Below, piece after piece: positions 8,151 to 16,935 of a stretch of 26,741 bases of DNA. The stretch covers positions 1 through 26,741 of the forward strand of contig CAZMAT010000021.1 of the NCBI GenBank assembly GCA_964564435.1, in the 5' to 3' direction. The translations under genes were made by a program, and so were the position numbers. Each line of letters starts with the position of its first letter. Position 1 is the stretch's first letter. Origin of the DNA: Fermentibacter sp964564435 (lineage in GTDB: Bacteria; Fermentibacterota; Fermentibacteria; Fermentibacterales; Fermentibacteraceae). The notes below the pieces were generated by a model. It worked only from the letters and a program-made list of their open reading frames with translations, ran no database searches and was not told the DNA's origin.

Positions 8151-8797
8151 TCCTGCTCCGCGTCCCCGACGGCGGCCCTGCCTGCCCTGCCGACCTTGAC
8201 CATGGCCGCCCTCACCAGCTCGCCGTCGATGGTGTATCCCTTCCTCAGGATCTCGAGTACGATGTCCTGCTCGATGCCCTCGACATCCTCGGCGAAGACC
8301 GCCTCGTGCTGCGTGGGATCGAAGGGATCGAGAGGAGCCAGCGGAAGGGCCTCCAGGCCCTCGCGGCCGAGGAGAGCCTCGAGCTTCGACGCGATCTGGA
8401 GCAGTCCGGCAACAGTGTCGGAAGCAGGGGTGCCGCCGGCGCTGTGATCCCTCGCGAGGTCGAGATCGTCGAGTATGTCGAGCAGGCTGACGATCAGGTC
8501 CTTCCTGCCCTGGGAGCAGAGCCTGTGGAAGTCCCTCGCCTGCCTCTTCCTGTAGTTGTCGAATTCGGCCTGCAGCCTGAGGTTCTGTTCGCGCAGCGCC
8601 TCGATCTCGCCTGATCTATCGGTTTCTACGGCGGCCTCGACCGCGGCCTGTGCCTCGGCCGGCACCTCGTCCCCCGCACCGGCGGTGCCCTGGGCTTCGA
8701 TATCCGAAGGGGGCGGCTGATGCTGCCTCCTGCGCGAGTAGGGCACCTCTCGCCGGTGCCTGGACTGGGATCTCCTGGGGTCGCCGGTCACGCTCAT
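8147..8797 (-). CDS. grpE: Nucleotide exchange factor GrpE
   Basis: GrpE releases ADP from DnaK. The 216-aa protein has a basic then acidic, low-complexity N-terminal tail (about 1-60), a long helix starting EIEALREQNLRLQAEFDNYRK (the family's AEFDNYRKR hallmark is within it), and the C-terminal beta domain with GYTIDGELVRAAMVKVG. The ATG at 8797 overlaps the dnaK stop in ATGA, and the stop overlaps the dnaJ start. The order dnaK-grpE-dnaJ differs from the grpE-dnaK-dnaJ order of many Firmicutes. Confidence 0.94.
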   Translation of the reverse strand: MSVTGDPRRSQSRHRREVPYSRRRQHQPPPSDIEAQGTAGAGDEVPAEAQAAVEAAVETDRSGEIEALREQNLRLQAEFDNYRKRQARDFHRLCSQGRKDLIVSLLDILDDLDLARDHSAGGTPASDTVAGLLQIASKLEALLGREGLEALPLAPLDPFDPTQHEAVFAEDVEGIEQDIVLEILRKGYTIDGELVRAAMVKVGRAGRAAVGDAEQD

Positions 8798-10695
8798 TCG
8801 TCCACCACTTCGAAATCGGCGTCGACGGTCTTCCCGTCCTGAGAAGGCCCTTCCTGCCCGGGCTGGGAGTCTGCGCCGGTCTGCCCGGCAGCCTGGGCCT
8901 GGGCGTGAATCGATTCTCCGGCGGCGCTCCAGGCCTTCTGGAGGTCTTCGAGGGCCCTGTCCAGGGCCTGGTCGTCATCCGACTGCCTTGCCGAGCGCAC
9001 TGCCGCCGACGCGGAGTCGAGGGAGGCCTTCAGCGAGGGATCGATCCTGTCGCCGAAGTCCTTCAGGCCCTTGTCGACCTCGTAGACGAGCGAGTCGGCC
9101 ATGTTCCTCTTCTCGGCCTTCTGGCGCTTCTGCTCGTCATCCTTCGAGAACCTCTCGGCCTCGCCGACCATCTTCTGGATCTCGCTCTCGGAGAGCCCGC
9201 TCGAGGCCTCGATCCTGATCTTCTGCTCCTTGCCGGTGGCCTTGTCGCGGGCCGACACGTGGACGATGCCGTTGGCATCCAGGTCGAAGGTCACCTCGAT
9301 CTGGGGCATGCCGCGCGGGGCAGGCGGGATCCCGTCCAGGATGAACCTGCCCAGCGTCCTGTTGTCGGAGGCCATCTTGCGCTCGCCCTGGAGAACGTGG
9401 ATCTCGACGGCGGTCTGGCCTTCGGCGGCAGTGCTGAAGATCTGGCTCTTCTTGGTGGGGATGGTCGTGTTGCGCTCTATGATGCCCGTGGAGATGCCGC
9501 CCAGCGTCTCGATGCCGAGCGTCAGCGGGGTCACGTCAAGGAGCAGGACGTCCTTGAACTCGCCCGTCAGCACTCCGGCCTGGATGGCGGCGCCCACCGC
9601 CACCACCTCGTCGGGGTTGACGCCCCTGTGCGGCTCGCGGCCGAATATCTCGCCGGCGATCTTCTGCACGAGGGGCATCCTGGTCTGCCCGCCCACGAGG
9701 ATAACCTCGTCGAGCTTGCCGGGGTCGATCTTCGCGTCCCTGAGCGCGTCGAGGCAGGGCTTCCTGGTCCTCTCCACGAGGTCGTCAACGAGCTGCTCGA
9801 GCTTGGCCCTGGTCAGCTTCATGATCATGTGCTTCGGGCCGGAGGAGTCGGCCGTGATGAAGGGCAGGTTGATCTCGCTGGTCTGCGTGGTGGAGAGTTC
9901 GCACTTCGCCCTCTCGGCGGCCTCCTTGAGCCGCTGCAGGGCCATCGGATCGCGGGAGAGATCGACGCCCTCCTGCTTCCTGAACTCCTCCACGAGCCAG
10001 TCGATGACTCTGAGGTCGAAGTCGTCGCCGCCGAGATGGGTGTCGCCGTTCGTGGACCTCACCTCGAACACGCCCTCGGCGATCTCGAGGATGGAGATGT
10101 CGAAGGTGCCGCCGCCGAGGTCGAACACGGCCACGGTCTTGCTCATGCCCTTCTTGTCGAGCCCGTAGGCGAGCGAAGCCGCGGTGGGCTCGTTCACTAT
10201 GCGCAGCACCTCGAGCCCGGCTATCCTGCCGGCGTCCTTCGTGGCCTGCCTCTGGCTGTCGTTGAAGTATGCCGGCACCGTCACGACGGCCTGGGTCACC
10301 TTCTCGCCCAGGTAGTCCTCTGCGGTCTGCCGCATCTTCTGGAGGACCATCGCGGAGATCTCGGGAGGGGAGTACTTCCTGCCCTGGATCTCGATCATCG
10401 CGTCGCCGTTGGGCCCCTCGACCACCTTGTAGGGGACCCGGGCCTTCTCGGCGTCCACCTCGCTGAACTTGCGACCCATGAACCTCTTGATCGAGAAAAC
10501 CGTGTTCACCGGGTTCGCTATGGCCTGCCTGCGGGCGACGACGCCGACGTGGCGCTCCCCGCCGTCGGTGAAGGCCACGACGGACGGAGTCGTCCTGAAG
10601 CCTTCCGAGTTGGGGATGACGAACGGCTCCCCGCCCTCGAGGATCGCGACGCACGAGTTCGTGGTCCCGAGGTCTATCCCTATGACCTTGCCCAC
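8794..10695 (-). CDS. dnaK: Chaperone DnaK (Hsp70)
   Basis: ATP-driven chaperone of about 633 aa. The nucleotide-binding domain shows GIDLGTTNSC at the N-terminus, VPAYFNDSQRQATKDAG, VNEPTAASLAYG and FDLGGGTFDIS. The substrate-binding domain begins near LLLDVTPLTLGIETLGG, and the tail ends DFEVVDE, close to the acidic tail of bacterial DnaK. I prefer the GTG at 10695, which gives the standard MGKVIGIDLG start and has AAAGGA 8 nt upstream. The ATG at 10704, nine bases earlier, directly abuts that ribosome site. It lies 70 nt after hsp20 and is coupled to grpE by ATGA. Confidence 0.96.
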   Translation of the reverse strand: MGKVIGIDLGTTNSCVAILEGGEPFVIPNSEGFRTTPSVVAFTDGGERHVGVVARRQAIANPVNTVFSIKRFMGRKFSEVDAEKARVPYKVVEGPNGDAMIEIQGRKYSPPEISAMVLQKMRQTAEDYLGEKVTQAVVTVPAYFNDSQRQATKDAGRIAGLEVLRIVNEPTAASLAYGLDKKGMSKTVAVFDLGGGTFDISILEIAEGVFEVRSTNGDTHLGGDDFDLRVIDWLVEEFRKQEGVDLSRDPMALQRLKEAAERAKCELSTTQTSEINLPFITADSSGPKHMIMKLTRAKLEQLVDDLVERTRKPCLDALRDAKIDPGKLDEVILVGGQTRMPLVQKIAGEIFGREPHRGVNPDEVVAVGAAIQAGVLTGEFKDVLLLDVTPLTLGIETLGGISTGIIERNTTIPTKKSQIFSTAAEGQTAVEIHVLQGERKMASDNRTLGRFILDGIPPAPRGMPQIEVTFDLDANGIVHVSARDKATGKEQKIRIEASSGLSESEIQKMVGEAERFSKDDEQKRQKAEKRNMADSLVYEVDKGLKDFGDRIDPSLKASLDSASAAVRSARQSDDDQALDRALEDLQKAWSAAGESIHAQAQAAGQTGADSQPGQEGPSQDGKTVDADFEVVDE

Positions 10696-10703
10696 TGCAA
10701 CCA

Positions 10704-10709
10704 TCCTTT
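10704..10709 (-). promoter_or_regulatory. Ribosome binding site deciding the dnaK start
   Basis: AAAGGA on the minus strand, 8 nt before the GTG at 10695. Its last base is the A of the alternative ATG, leaving no spacer for that codon, which favours GTG. Confidence 0.5.
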
Positions 10710-10765
10710 CACTCTCACTGACGATCTTTCCCGGGCTGTCCGGCCTCGGCCGGCGCCCCGTGTTA

Positions 10766-11191
10766 CTATTCCGGTCTTATCCTCACGGTCACGCCGCTTC
10801 CGGCGAGGGGGAGGACCACGTGCAGGATCCCGTTCTCCAGTTCGGCGGACGCCGAACCAGCGTCGACCTCCCCCGGAAGTGCAACGCACCGGGAGAATCC
10901 GCCCTGCAGGCACTCCCGGACGCAGGTCTGCCCGAGCCCCTCTCCCGGGGCGCTCCTGCGCCCGCTCATCCGCAGCGAGTCGGAACTGGCGTCGATGTCG
11001 ATCTCGCCCGGGGAGAATCCCGGCACTTCGGCCACCACGTGAAGCGCCCCGTCACCGCGGTAGACGTCTATCGCAGGCTTCCGCGAAACTCGCCCCGCAT
11101 CGGCGGCCGGGAGGAAGCCGCATCCGAACGCTTCCCGCAGGGCGCCGACAGCCCTCTCTCCGCAGTGGCAGTCTCCGATAAAGTGATGCAT
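10766..11191 (-). CDS. Small heat-shock protein (Hsp20 family), cysteine-rich
   Basis: ATP-independent holdase; 141 aa with an alpha-crystallin domain from about residue 39 (KPAIDVYRGDGALHVVAEVPGF) to about 130 (LENGILHVVLPLAGSG). The C-terminal VTVRIRPE supplies an IxI-like anchor. Six cysteines stand out for this normally Cys-poor family: Cys8 and Cys10 in HHFIGDCHC, then Cys24, Cys90, Cys94 and Cys102. Redox or metal sensing is conceivable but unproven. The ATG at 11191 has GGAGAGG just upstream. It is the first gene of the operon leading into dnaK. I saw no CIRCE (TTAGCACTC inverted repeat) or clear sigma-32 promoter in the 289-bp divergent gap shared with uvrA. Confidence 0.9.
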   Translation of the reverse strand: MHHFIGDCHCGERAVGALREAFGCGFLPAADAGRVSRKPAIDVYRGDGALHVVAEVPGFSPGEIDIDASSDSLRMSGRRSAPGEGLGQTCVRECLQGGFSRCVALPGEVDAGSASAELENGILHVVLPLAGSGVTVRIRPE

Positions 11192-11394
11192 CGCCTCTCC
11201 TGCTCATGCCGGCCGGGCCTTCTCCGGCCTCCTGCGATAATCAGCAACAGCCTTGCCAGAACCATCCTGCTCCGCATGATGCTGTCGGACATCCTGTTGT
11301 GCCCGCATCGCCCCTCCCGTGAACCTGAGCCGGTGCGCACAGGGGCTATTGTGGCGCAGGGCCGCAGGCCTCTCGCAGAAACCGTGTCCCAGGC

Positions 11395-11400
11395 TATATT
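11395..11400 (+). promoter_or_regulatory. Candidate -10 element for uvrA
   Basis: TATATT preceded by GC, 80 bp before the uvrA ATG. There is no recognisable -35 hexamer at 16-18 bp. Similar TATATT boxes lie upstream of 15589 and of enolase. Confidence 0.35.
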
Positions 11401-11480
11401 TCGTTTCTTGTGCCCAGCCTCCGGATCGGCATGTAGGACCGGGCCGGCGATTAGGTCCGCAGGAGGAAAAACAAGGAAAG

Positions 11481-14300
11481 ATGGATGCGATAGTCGTCAG
11501 GGGGGCGAGGGAGCACAACCTGAGGGGCATCGACGTCTCGATCCCCAGGAACAGGCTCGTGGTGGTCACCGGCGTCTCCGGATCGGGGAAGAGCTCGTTC
11601 GCGTTCGACACCCTCTATGCAGAGGGCCAGCGCAGATACATCGAATCCCTCTCTGCCTACGCCCGGCAGTTCCTCGGGCAGCTCGAGAAACCTCTGTATG
11701 AAAGCATCGAGGGGTTGTCACCCGCCATCTCGATCGAGCAGAAGACGGTCAGCCACAACCCGCGCTCCACCGTGGGCACGGTAACCGAGATAGCCGACTA
11801 CCTCAGGGTCCTCTACGCAAGGATCGGCCAGCTCCACTGCCCCTCCTGCGGAAGGGGCGTGGGCCGGCAGTCGGCGCAGCAGATAGTCGACCGGATCTCG
11901 TCGATGCCCGAAGGAAGCCGCCTCCTGATAGCCGCCCCCCTGGTGAAGGGGCGCAAGGGCGCCTACACCGAACTGCTCGCAGACCTCAGGAAGAAGGGCT
12001 ACGTCAGGATACTGGTCGACGGGGACATCCGCTCCCTGGACGAGGGCATCCGGCTCCAGGAGAAGCGGAAGCACGACCTCATGGTGGTGGTGGACCGCAT
12101 CTCGGTGAAGCCCGGGATCGACACGAGGCTGACCAGTTCGGTCGAGACGGCGCTGAAGGAGGGCTCGGGCGGCATGGCCGTCGTCGACGCCGACTCGGGC
12201 GAGCAGACCTTCTTCAGCGAACAGAACGCATGCCTCCACTGCGGGATATCGTTCCCCGACCCCACCGTGCAGCTCTTCAGCTTCAACAACCCCGCCGGCA
12301 TGTGCCAGACCTGCTCCGGCCTGGGGTTCGAGATGAAGGTCGATCCCGACCTGGTCGTGCCCAGGCCCGCCCTGTCGATCAAGGACGGAGCAGTCGCCCC
12401 CTGGGGCGAGCCCAGGGGCTGGACCGCCACCCTGGCAAAGGCTCTCGCCGAGGTGTACGACTTCAGCCTCGGAACGCCCTGGAAGCGCCTCTCGGAGGAG
12501 CAGCAGCAGGCGGTCCTCGGGGGGACCACCGACACGAGGATCCTCAGGTTCGCCTGGGAGGGCGAGCACAGCCGGGGGAACTGGGAGGGTCCCTGGGAGG
12601 GGGTGATCCCGAGGCTCGAGAGGCTCTACCTGACCACATCGAGCGAAGGCTCCAGGGCGGGATACGAGAGATTCTTCCGCAGGACCCCCTGTTCGTCGTG
12701 CGGCGGGTCGCGCCTGCGCCCCGAGGCCCGCTCCGTCCTGGTGGCTGGGCGCGGGATCCACGAGCTCAACTCGATGACCGTCGGCGACGCGTGGGACTTC
12801 TTCCAGGACCTCGGGCTGGGCCGGAACGATCTCATGATCGCGGGCGAGCTGCTGAAGGAGCTCAAGGGCAGGCTCGGCTTCCTGATGGACGTCGGCCTGC
12901 ACTACCTGACTCTCGACAGGGCCGCCCCCTCGCTCTCGGGCGGAGAGGCCCAGAGGATAAGGCTGGCGAGCCAGATAGGAAGCGGCCTCACCGGAGTCCT
13001 CTACGTGCTCGACGAGCCCACGATCGGGCTTCACCAGCGCGACAACCTGAAATTGATCAGCACCCTCGAGAAGCTGCGCGACCTCGGCAACACCGTCGTC
13101 GTCGTGGAGCACGACAGGGACACCATCCTGAGGGCCGACCACGTGGTGGACTTCGGGCCGGGCGCGGGCACCGAAGGAGGCCTCGTGGTCTCGGAGGGCT
13201 CCCCGGCGAAGATCATGGCCGACGAGGCTTCGCTGACCGGCAGGTATCTGACCGGGCGCGAGCGGATAAGCCGGATAAGGCCCCCCAGGAGCAGGGCGCA
13301 CGGCACTCTGACGCTCGACGGGGCCACGCTCCACAACCTTCGCAACGTGACCGTCTCGTTCCCTCTCGGGCGCTTCATCTGCGTGACGGGCGTGTCGGGC
13401 TCGGGCAAGAGCTCTCTCGTCACGCAGACTCTCTTCCCCGCGCTCTCGGAGCTCTGCGGGGGCGCATCCGGGACGCCGGGGCCGCACAGGGGCATCAGGG
13501 GGTACGAGAACGTCGACAAGGTGATCAACATCTCCCAGGACCCGATCGGCCGTACGCCTCGATCGAATCCCGCCACCTACACCAAGGTCTTCGACCAGAT
13601 CCGCACCGTGTTCGCCGGGCTGCCTTCGGCGAAGATGCGGGGGTACTCGCCGGGCAGGTTCAGCTTCAACGTGCACGGCGGGAGGTGCGAGGACTGCCAG
13701 GGCGCCGGGGTGAAGAGGATCGAGATGCATTTCCTCGCCGACGTGTTCGTCGTGTGCGAGACCTGCGGGGGGATGCGCTTCAACCGCGAGACCCTGAGAG
13801 TCGCCTTCCGGGAGCACGACATCGCGCAGGTGCTCGACCTGACGGTGAGGCAGGCGATGGAGCTCTTCGAGCGGATTCCCGCGGTGGCCAGGACCCTGAA
13901 GGTGATGGACGACGTGGGGCTCGGATACATCAAGCTCGGGCAGCCGGCCACCACACTCTCCGGCGGCGAGGCTCAGCGCGTGAAGCTGGCCCGGGAGCTG
14001 GCGCGCCCCGGCTCCTCCCACACCATGTACATCCTCGACGAGCCCACCACCGGCCTCCACTTCCACGACGTGAGGAAGCTCCTGCACGTGCTCGACCGGC
14101 TGGTGGGCCAGGGCAACACGGTCGTGGTGATAGAGCACAACCTCGACGTGGTGAAGAATGCTGACTGGATCATCGATCTCGGCCCGGAGGGGGGAGACGG
14201 CGGCGGAATGGTGATAGCCGAGGGCACTCCCGAGGACGTGGCCGCGGTCGAGGGGTCCTACACCGGGAGATTCCTGGCGGAAGTGCTCGGCGACTCCTGA
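11481..14300 (+). CDS. uvrA: Excinuclease ABC subunit A
   Basis: Damage-recognition ATPase of nucleotide excision repair; 939 aa, the usual length. It has two ABC modules: Walker A GVSGSGKSS at residues 31-39 and a second TGVSGSGKSSL in the C-terminal half, with signature sequences LSGGEAQRIRLAS and LSGGEAQRVKLAR. Zinc-finger pairs are visible as CPSCG, CLHCG...CQTC, CSSCGG, and the C-terminal CEDCQGAG...CETCGG that contacts DNA. The ATG at 11481 begins MDAIVVRGAREHNL, the standard N-terminus, after AAGGAAAG; an in-frame upstream extension to 11319 would cross the promoter. Its last 43 bp overlap the convergent reductase gene. No uvrB or uvrC is nearby. Confidence 0.97.
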   Translation: MDAIVVRGAREHNLRGIDVSIPRNRLVVVTGVSGSGKSSFAFDTLYAEGQRRYIESLSAYARQFLGQLEKPLYESIEGLSPAISIEQKTVSHNPRSTVGTVTEIADYLRVLYARIGQLHCPSCGRGVGRQSAQQIVDRISSMPEGSRLLIAAPLVKGRKGAYTELLADLRKKGYVRILVDGDIRSLDEGIRLQEKRKHDLMVVVDRISVKPGIDTRLTSSVETALKEGSGGMAVVDADSGEQTFFSEQNACLHCGISFPDPTVQLFSFNNPAGMCQTCSGLGFEMKVDPDLVVPRPALSIKDGAVAPWGEPRGWTATLAKALAEVYDFSLGTPWKRLSEEQQQAVLGGTTDTRILRFAWEGEHSRGNWEGPWEGVIPRLERLYLTTSSEGSRAGYERFFRRTPCSSCGGSRLRPEARSVLVAGRGIHELNSMTVGDAWDFFQDLGLGRNDLMIAGELLKELKGRLGFLMDVGLHYLTLDRAAPSLSGGEAQRIRLASQIGSGLTGVLYVLDEPTIGLHQRDNLKLISTLEKLRDLGNTVVVVEHDRDTILRADHVVDFGPGAGTEGGLVVSEGSPAKIMADEASLTGRYLTGRERISRIRPPRSRAHGTLTLDGATLHNLRNVTVSFPLGRFICVTGVSGSGKSSLVTQTLFPALSELCGGASGTPGPHRGIRGYENVDKVINISQDPIGRTPRSNPATYTKVFDQIRTVFAGLPSAKMRGYSPGRFSFNVHGGRCEDCQGAGVKRIEMHFLADVFVVCETCGGMRFNRETLRVAFREHDIAQVLDLTVRQAMELFERIPAVARTLKVMDDVGLGYIKLGQPATTLSGGEAQRVKLARELARPGSSHTMYILDEPTTGLHFHDVRKLLHVLDRLVGQGNTVVVIEHNLDVVKNADWIIDLGPEGGDGGGMVIAEGTPEDVAAVEGSYTGRFLAEVLGDS

Positions 14301-15145
14301 GGATACTCGATCCCGAAGGCCTGGAACGGGTCGGGGGGATCCCCCAGGATCTGCGCGAACCGCGAAGTGTCCAGGGACAGGTCCTCGGGGACTCCGGGCG
14401 GCCTGTAGCCCGCAGGCGGGCAGTCCGTCCTGCCCAGGTGCGCGAACAGCATCTCCGCGAACGCCGATCTCGCCAGGGAATGGAGCCCGGCAACCAGGAG
14501 CAGCCCACGGGCGCCCGCCCCGAAGGCCCCCATCACCGCTCCGGGGAGCCAGCTCACCGGGGTGTGGTTGCGGTACGAGTCGACATGGACGCTACCGACG
14601 AGCCCGGCCAGCAGTTCCTCCGAGAAGGTGCGCCTCGAAGCCCCCACCTCGCCGAAGAGAACGGAAGTCCTCACCACCAGAGCATCGGGATGGGCCGACA
14701 GCACCGCTCTGTCGCCCAGCAGCTTCGTCCAGCCGTAGATAGAGCGCGGGACGCAGGGCGACCGCTCGCCGTAGGGGGGCGTCGCTCCGCCGTACACCAG
14801 ATCTGTCGAGAAGTGGACGAGAGGGATGCCCAGGGAGCTGCAGGCCCCCGCCAGCCCCCGTGGGAGCAGCGCGTTCGCGAGAAGGGCGCCTGCCGGATCG
14901 TGCAGGCAGTCACGGGGCGACGACATCGCGCAGGCGTTCACCACCAGATCCGGCATCAGCCCGCCTAGCAGGGAGCCGGCGGATCCGGGCGCCGAAAGGG
15001 ATGCGCCCGGGCGGGAGATGATCCTGCAGGTACCCTCCAGGGCTCGCCTGAAGGCCGTCCCCAGCCTGCCCGAACCGCCGAGCAGCAGGACCAGGCCGGG
15101 TTGTTCAGCTCCCGACGAGTATGAAGCTCGCGCTGCCCGAAGCAA
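14258..15145 (-). CDS. RmlD-like NAD(P)-dependent sugar-nucleotide reductase
   Basis: The 295-aa short-chain reductase belongs to the dTDP-4-dehydrorhamnose reductase superfamily. It has a glycine-rich dinucleotide loop GGSGRLG (about 23-29), VNACAMSSPRDC (about 69-80), the STDLVYGG segment (113-120), and the catalytic Tyr137/Lys141 pair (YGWTK). Family members make dTDP-rhamnose or similar sugars, which would fit the glycosyltransferase and export genes to the right; MAT2B-like or other reductases remain possible because rmlA-C are absent. No ATG/GTG/TTG lies closer to the domain, so the start is probably TTG at 15145, preceded by GGGGGAGG and overlapping the thioesterase gene by 41 bp. The 3' end overlaps uvrA by 43 bp, tail to tail. 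Confidence 0.8.
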   Translation of the reverse strand: MLRAARASYSSGAEQPGLVLLLGGSGRLGTAFRRALEGTCRIISRPGASLSAPGSAGSLLGGLMPDLVVNACAMSSPRDCLHDPAGALLANALLPRGLAGACSSLGIPLVHFSTDLVYGGATPPYGERSPCVPRSIYGWTKLLGDRAVLSAHPDALVVRTSVLFGEVGASRRTFSEELLAGLVGSVHVDSYRNHTPVSWLPGAVMGAFGAGARGLLLVAGLHSLARSAFAEMLFAHLGRTDCPPAGYRPPGVPEDLSLDTSRFAQILGDPPDPFQAFGIEYPQESPSTSARNLPV

Positions 15146-15512
15146 CTACCTCCCCCTCCTGAAGCATCTCCGCCGAAGCCTTCGCAAGCCTGCCCCGGCT
15201 CTCCGTGACGCGGGCCGTCACTACCGTTTCGATCCCCGTCCTGGCGGGCCTCCTGAAGCAGACCGATATCTCCGCCGTGGCGTACCGCCCGCCCAGGCTC
15301 ATGGAGGCATACGCCATCGCCTCGTCGAGGACCGCGGTCACCATCCCACCGTGCATCACGCCGGCCCAGCCCTGAGTCTCCCTGGGCGGCACCAGCTCGA
15401 GCCGGCAGCAGCCGCCCTCGCCCCTGGGCGAGAGCCGGAGGCCCGCCGGGTTGTCCTTCCCGCACACGAAACAGTAGTCGTCGTTCACCGCGAAGCCCGT
15501 CCCACCGCCCAT
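15105..15512 (-). CDS. Hotdog-fold thioesterase (PaaI/4HBT family)
   Basis: The 135-aa protein is a typical single-domain hotdog thioesterase. CFVCGKDNPAGL (residues 14-25) is a common opening in this subfamily, and GVMHGGMVTAVLDEAMAY is the HGG active-site segment with its downstream acidic residue. It would hydrolyse acyl-CoA thioesters; the substrate is unknown. I chose the ATG at 15512, which follows GGGAGAGGC; a GTG six codons upstream has no better site. It precedes and overlaps the reductase gene, and is divergent from the sigma-54 activator with only 76 bp between their starts. Confidence 0.85.
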   Translation of the reverse strand: MGGGTGFAVNDDYCFVCGKDNPAGLRLSPRGEGGCCRLELVPPRETQGWAGVMHGGMVTAVLDEAMAYASMSLGGRYATAEISVCFRRPARTGIETVVTARVTESRGRLAKASAEMLQEGEVVASGSASFILVGS

Positions 15513-15549
15513 GCCTCTCCCTTCGTGCACGATGCCCGGCCCTCCGAGA

Positions 15550-15555
15550 TATATT
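15550..15555 (+). promoter_or_regulatory. Candidate -10 element for the sigma-54 activator at 15589
   Basis: TATATT 33 bp before the proposed start. If real, transcription begins near 15562, excluding the upstream ATGs at 15511 and 15532. No clear -35 is visible. Confidence 0.35.
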
Positions 15556-15588
15556 ACGAGTCCATATCATCGCGAGCGGAGGGCCGGA

Positions 15589-16935
15589 CTGGTTACGATA
15601 CTCGGCAGAGGCACGGTTCTGATCGTCGATTCCAGCGCCGCGAGGTCGTCGGCCGTGGGCGCGGTTGCTTCGGCTTCGGGGTACTCGGTCATCTCCGAGC
15701 CGAGCGCCCGGGCTGCGCTCCGGCGCATCGTGGCCCGCTCGGTCAACGTAGTGATCGCGGCCTCGGACATGTCCGACATGCATGTGGGAACCTTCCTCGA
15801 ATCCGTGCGAAGGGCCAACCCCTCGGCCGGGACTGTCATCTACGGCAGGAGCGTCAACGCCGAGGACGCGGTGGCCTGGATGAAGGCCGGCGTCACCGAC
15901 GTCATCCTCGATCCCGACGACGCCCCCAGGATACGTGAAGCCATCGGCAGGGCCTTCGCCCTCTCGGCGTCGCTGTCGGCCGAGAAGCCGCAGGCCGGCC
16001 AGCCATCGCGGGCGGAAACCCCGTTCATCTACCGCAGCCGCGCGATCGAGGAGCTGATGACGAGGGTCAGGAAGGTCGCCCCGGTGAAGGCGACCGTCCT
16101 CGTGACCGGCGAGAGCGGCACCGGGAAGGACCTCCTGGCCAGGCAGATCCATGCCCTGAGCGGCAGGACGGGGCCGTACCTGGCGCTCAACTGTGCGGCC
16201 ATCCCCGAGACTCTTCTCGAAAACGAGCTGTTCGGACACGAACGCGGAGCGTTCACGGGCGCGGAACGCGCCTCGGAGGGAAGGTTCGAGGCCGCCGGCG
16301 GGGGGACTCTGCTGCTCGACGAGATAGGCGAGATCCCTCCGGCAACCCAGGTCAAGCTCCTGAGGGCGCTGGAGGAGGAGCAGGTGACGAGGCTGGGGGG
16401 CACCCGTCCGATCCCCACGGACGTCAGGCTCATCGCCGCCACGAACAGCGACCTGGCGGCGAGGGTGAGGGAGGGCGGCTTCCGTGAGGACCTCTTCTAC
16501 AGGCTCAAGGTCGTGGAGCTCTACATCCCCCCGCTGAGGGCCAGGCGGCAGGACATCCCGCTCCTGGCCGTGTCCTTCGTGCGCGAAGCGGCCGAGAAGC
16601 ACGGTCTGCCAGTCCCCGCGGTGGAACCGGAGGCTCTCGCGATCCTTAGCGGGTACTCGTGGCCCGGGAACGTGAGGCAGCTTCGCAACCTCATGGAGAG
16701 CCTCGTCATCATGTCGGGGAAGGGCATCGGCCCCGACGATCTCCCGGTGGAGATAAGGGGAAGCGCCGCCAGGGGCTCGGAGGTTCTGCAGGTCGAACTC
16801 CCCCGCAGCCTGGAGGAGATCGAGAACCTGGTCATAGAGAAGACGCTGGCGCTCGCGGAAGGCAATCGCACGAGGGCTGCTGAGATGCTGGGCATCGGCC
16901 GCCGCACCCTCCAGCGCAAGCTCGGCGGCGACTAG
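15589..16935 (+). CDS. Sigma-54-dependent activator with degenerate receiver domain
   Basis: The protein has about 448 residues. The N-terminal 120 or so resemble a response-regulator receiver (GTVLIVDSS opening) but lack its chemistry. The acidic pair is reduced to one Asp, the phospho-acceptor position reads Ala (NVVIAASDMSDM), and the conserved Lys is Asp (VILDPDD). The AAA+ domain is intact: Walker A GESGTGKD, sigma-54 contact loop GAFTGA, Walker B GGGTLLLDEIGE. A Fis-type helix-turn-helix ends the protein (NRTRAAEMLGIGRRTLQRKL). It should remodel sigma-54 RNA polymerase, probably without phosphorylation control. The start is uncertain: CTG at 15589 has GGAGGG 5 nt upstream and fits the promoter, whereas in-frame ATGs at 15511 and 15532 lack ribosome sites. 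Confidence 0.85.
   Translation: MVTILGRGTVLIVDSSAARSSAVGAVASASGYSVISEPSARAALRRIVARSVNVVIAASDMSDMHVGTFLESVRRANPSAGTVIYGRSVNAEDAVAWMKAGVTDVILDPDDAPRIREAIGRAFALSASLSAEKPQAGQPSRAETPFIYRSRAIEELMTRVRKVAPVKATVLVTGESGTGKDLLARQIHALSGRTGPYLALNCAAIPETLLENELFGHERGAFTGAERASEGRFEAAGGGTLLLDEIGEIPPATQVKLLRALEEEQVTRLGGTRPIPTDVRLIAATNSDLAARVREGGFREDLFYRLKVVELYIPPLRARRQDIPLLAVSFVREAAEKHGLPVPAVEPEALAILSGYSWPGNVRQLRNLMESLVIMSGKGIGPDDLPVEIRGSAARGSEVLQVELPRSLEEIENLVIEKTLALAEGNRTRAAEMLGIGRRTLQRKLGGD

Noticed and set aside
11068..11340. A 90-codon frame upstream of and overlapping hsp20
   Set aside because: A short hydrophobic run follows one Met, but the frame then runs out of phase through hsp20; no ribosome site or family resemblance.
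11192..11480. CIRCE operator or sigma-32 promoter upstream of hsp20
   Set aside because: No TTAGCACTC/GAGTGCTAA inverted repeat and no CTTGAA with CCCCAT at the right spacing were found on reading both strands.
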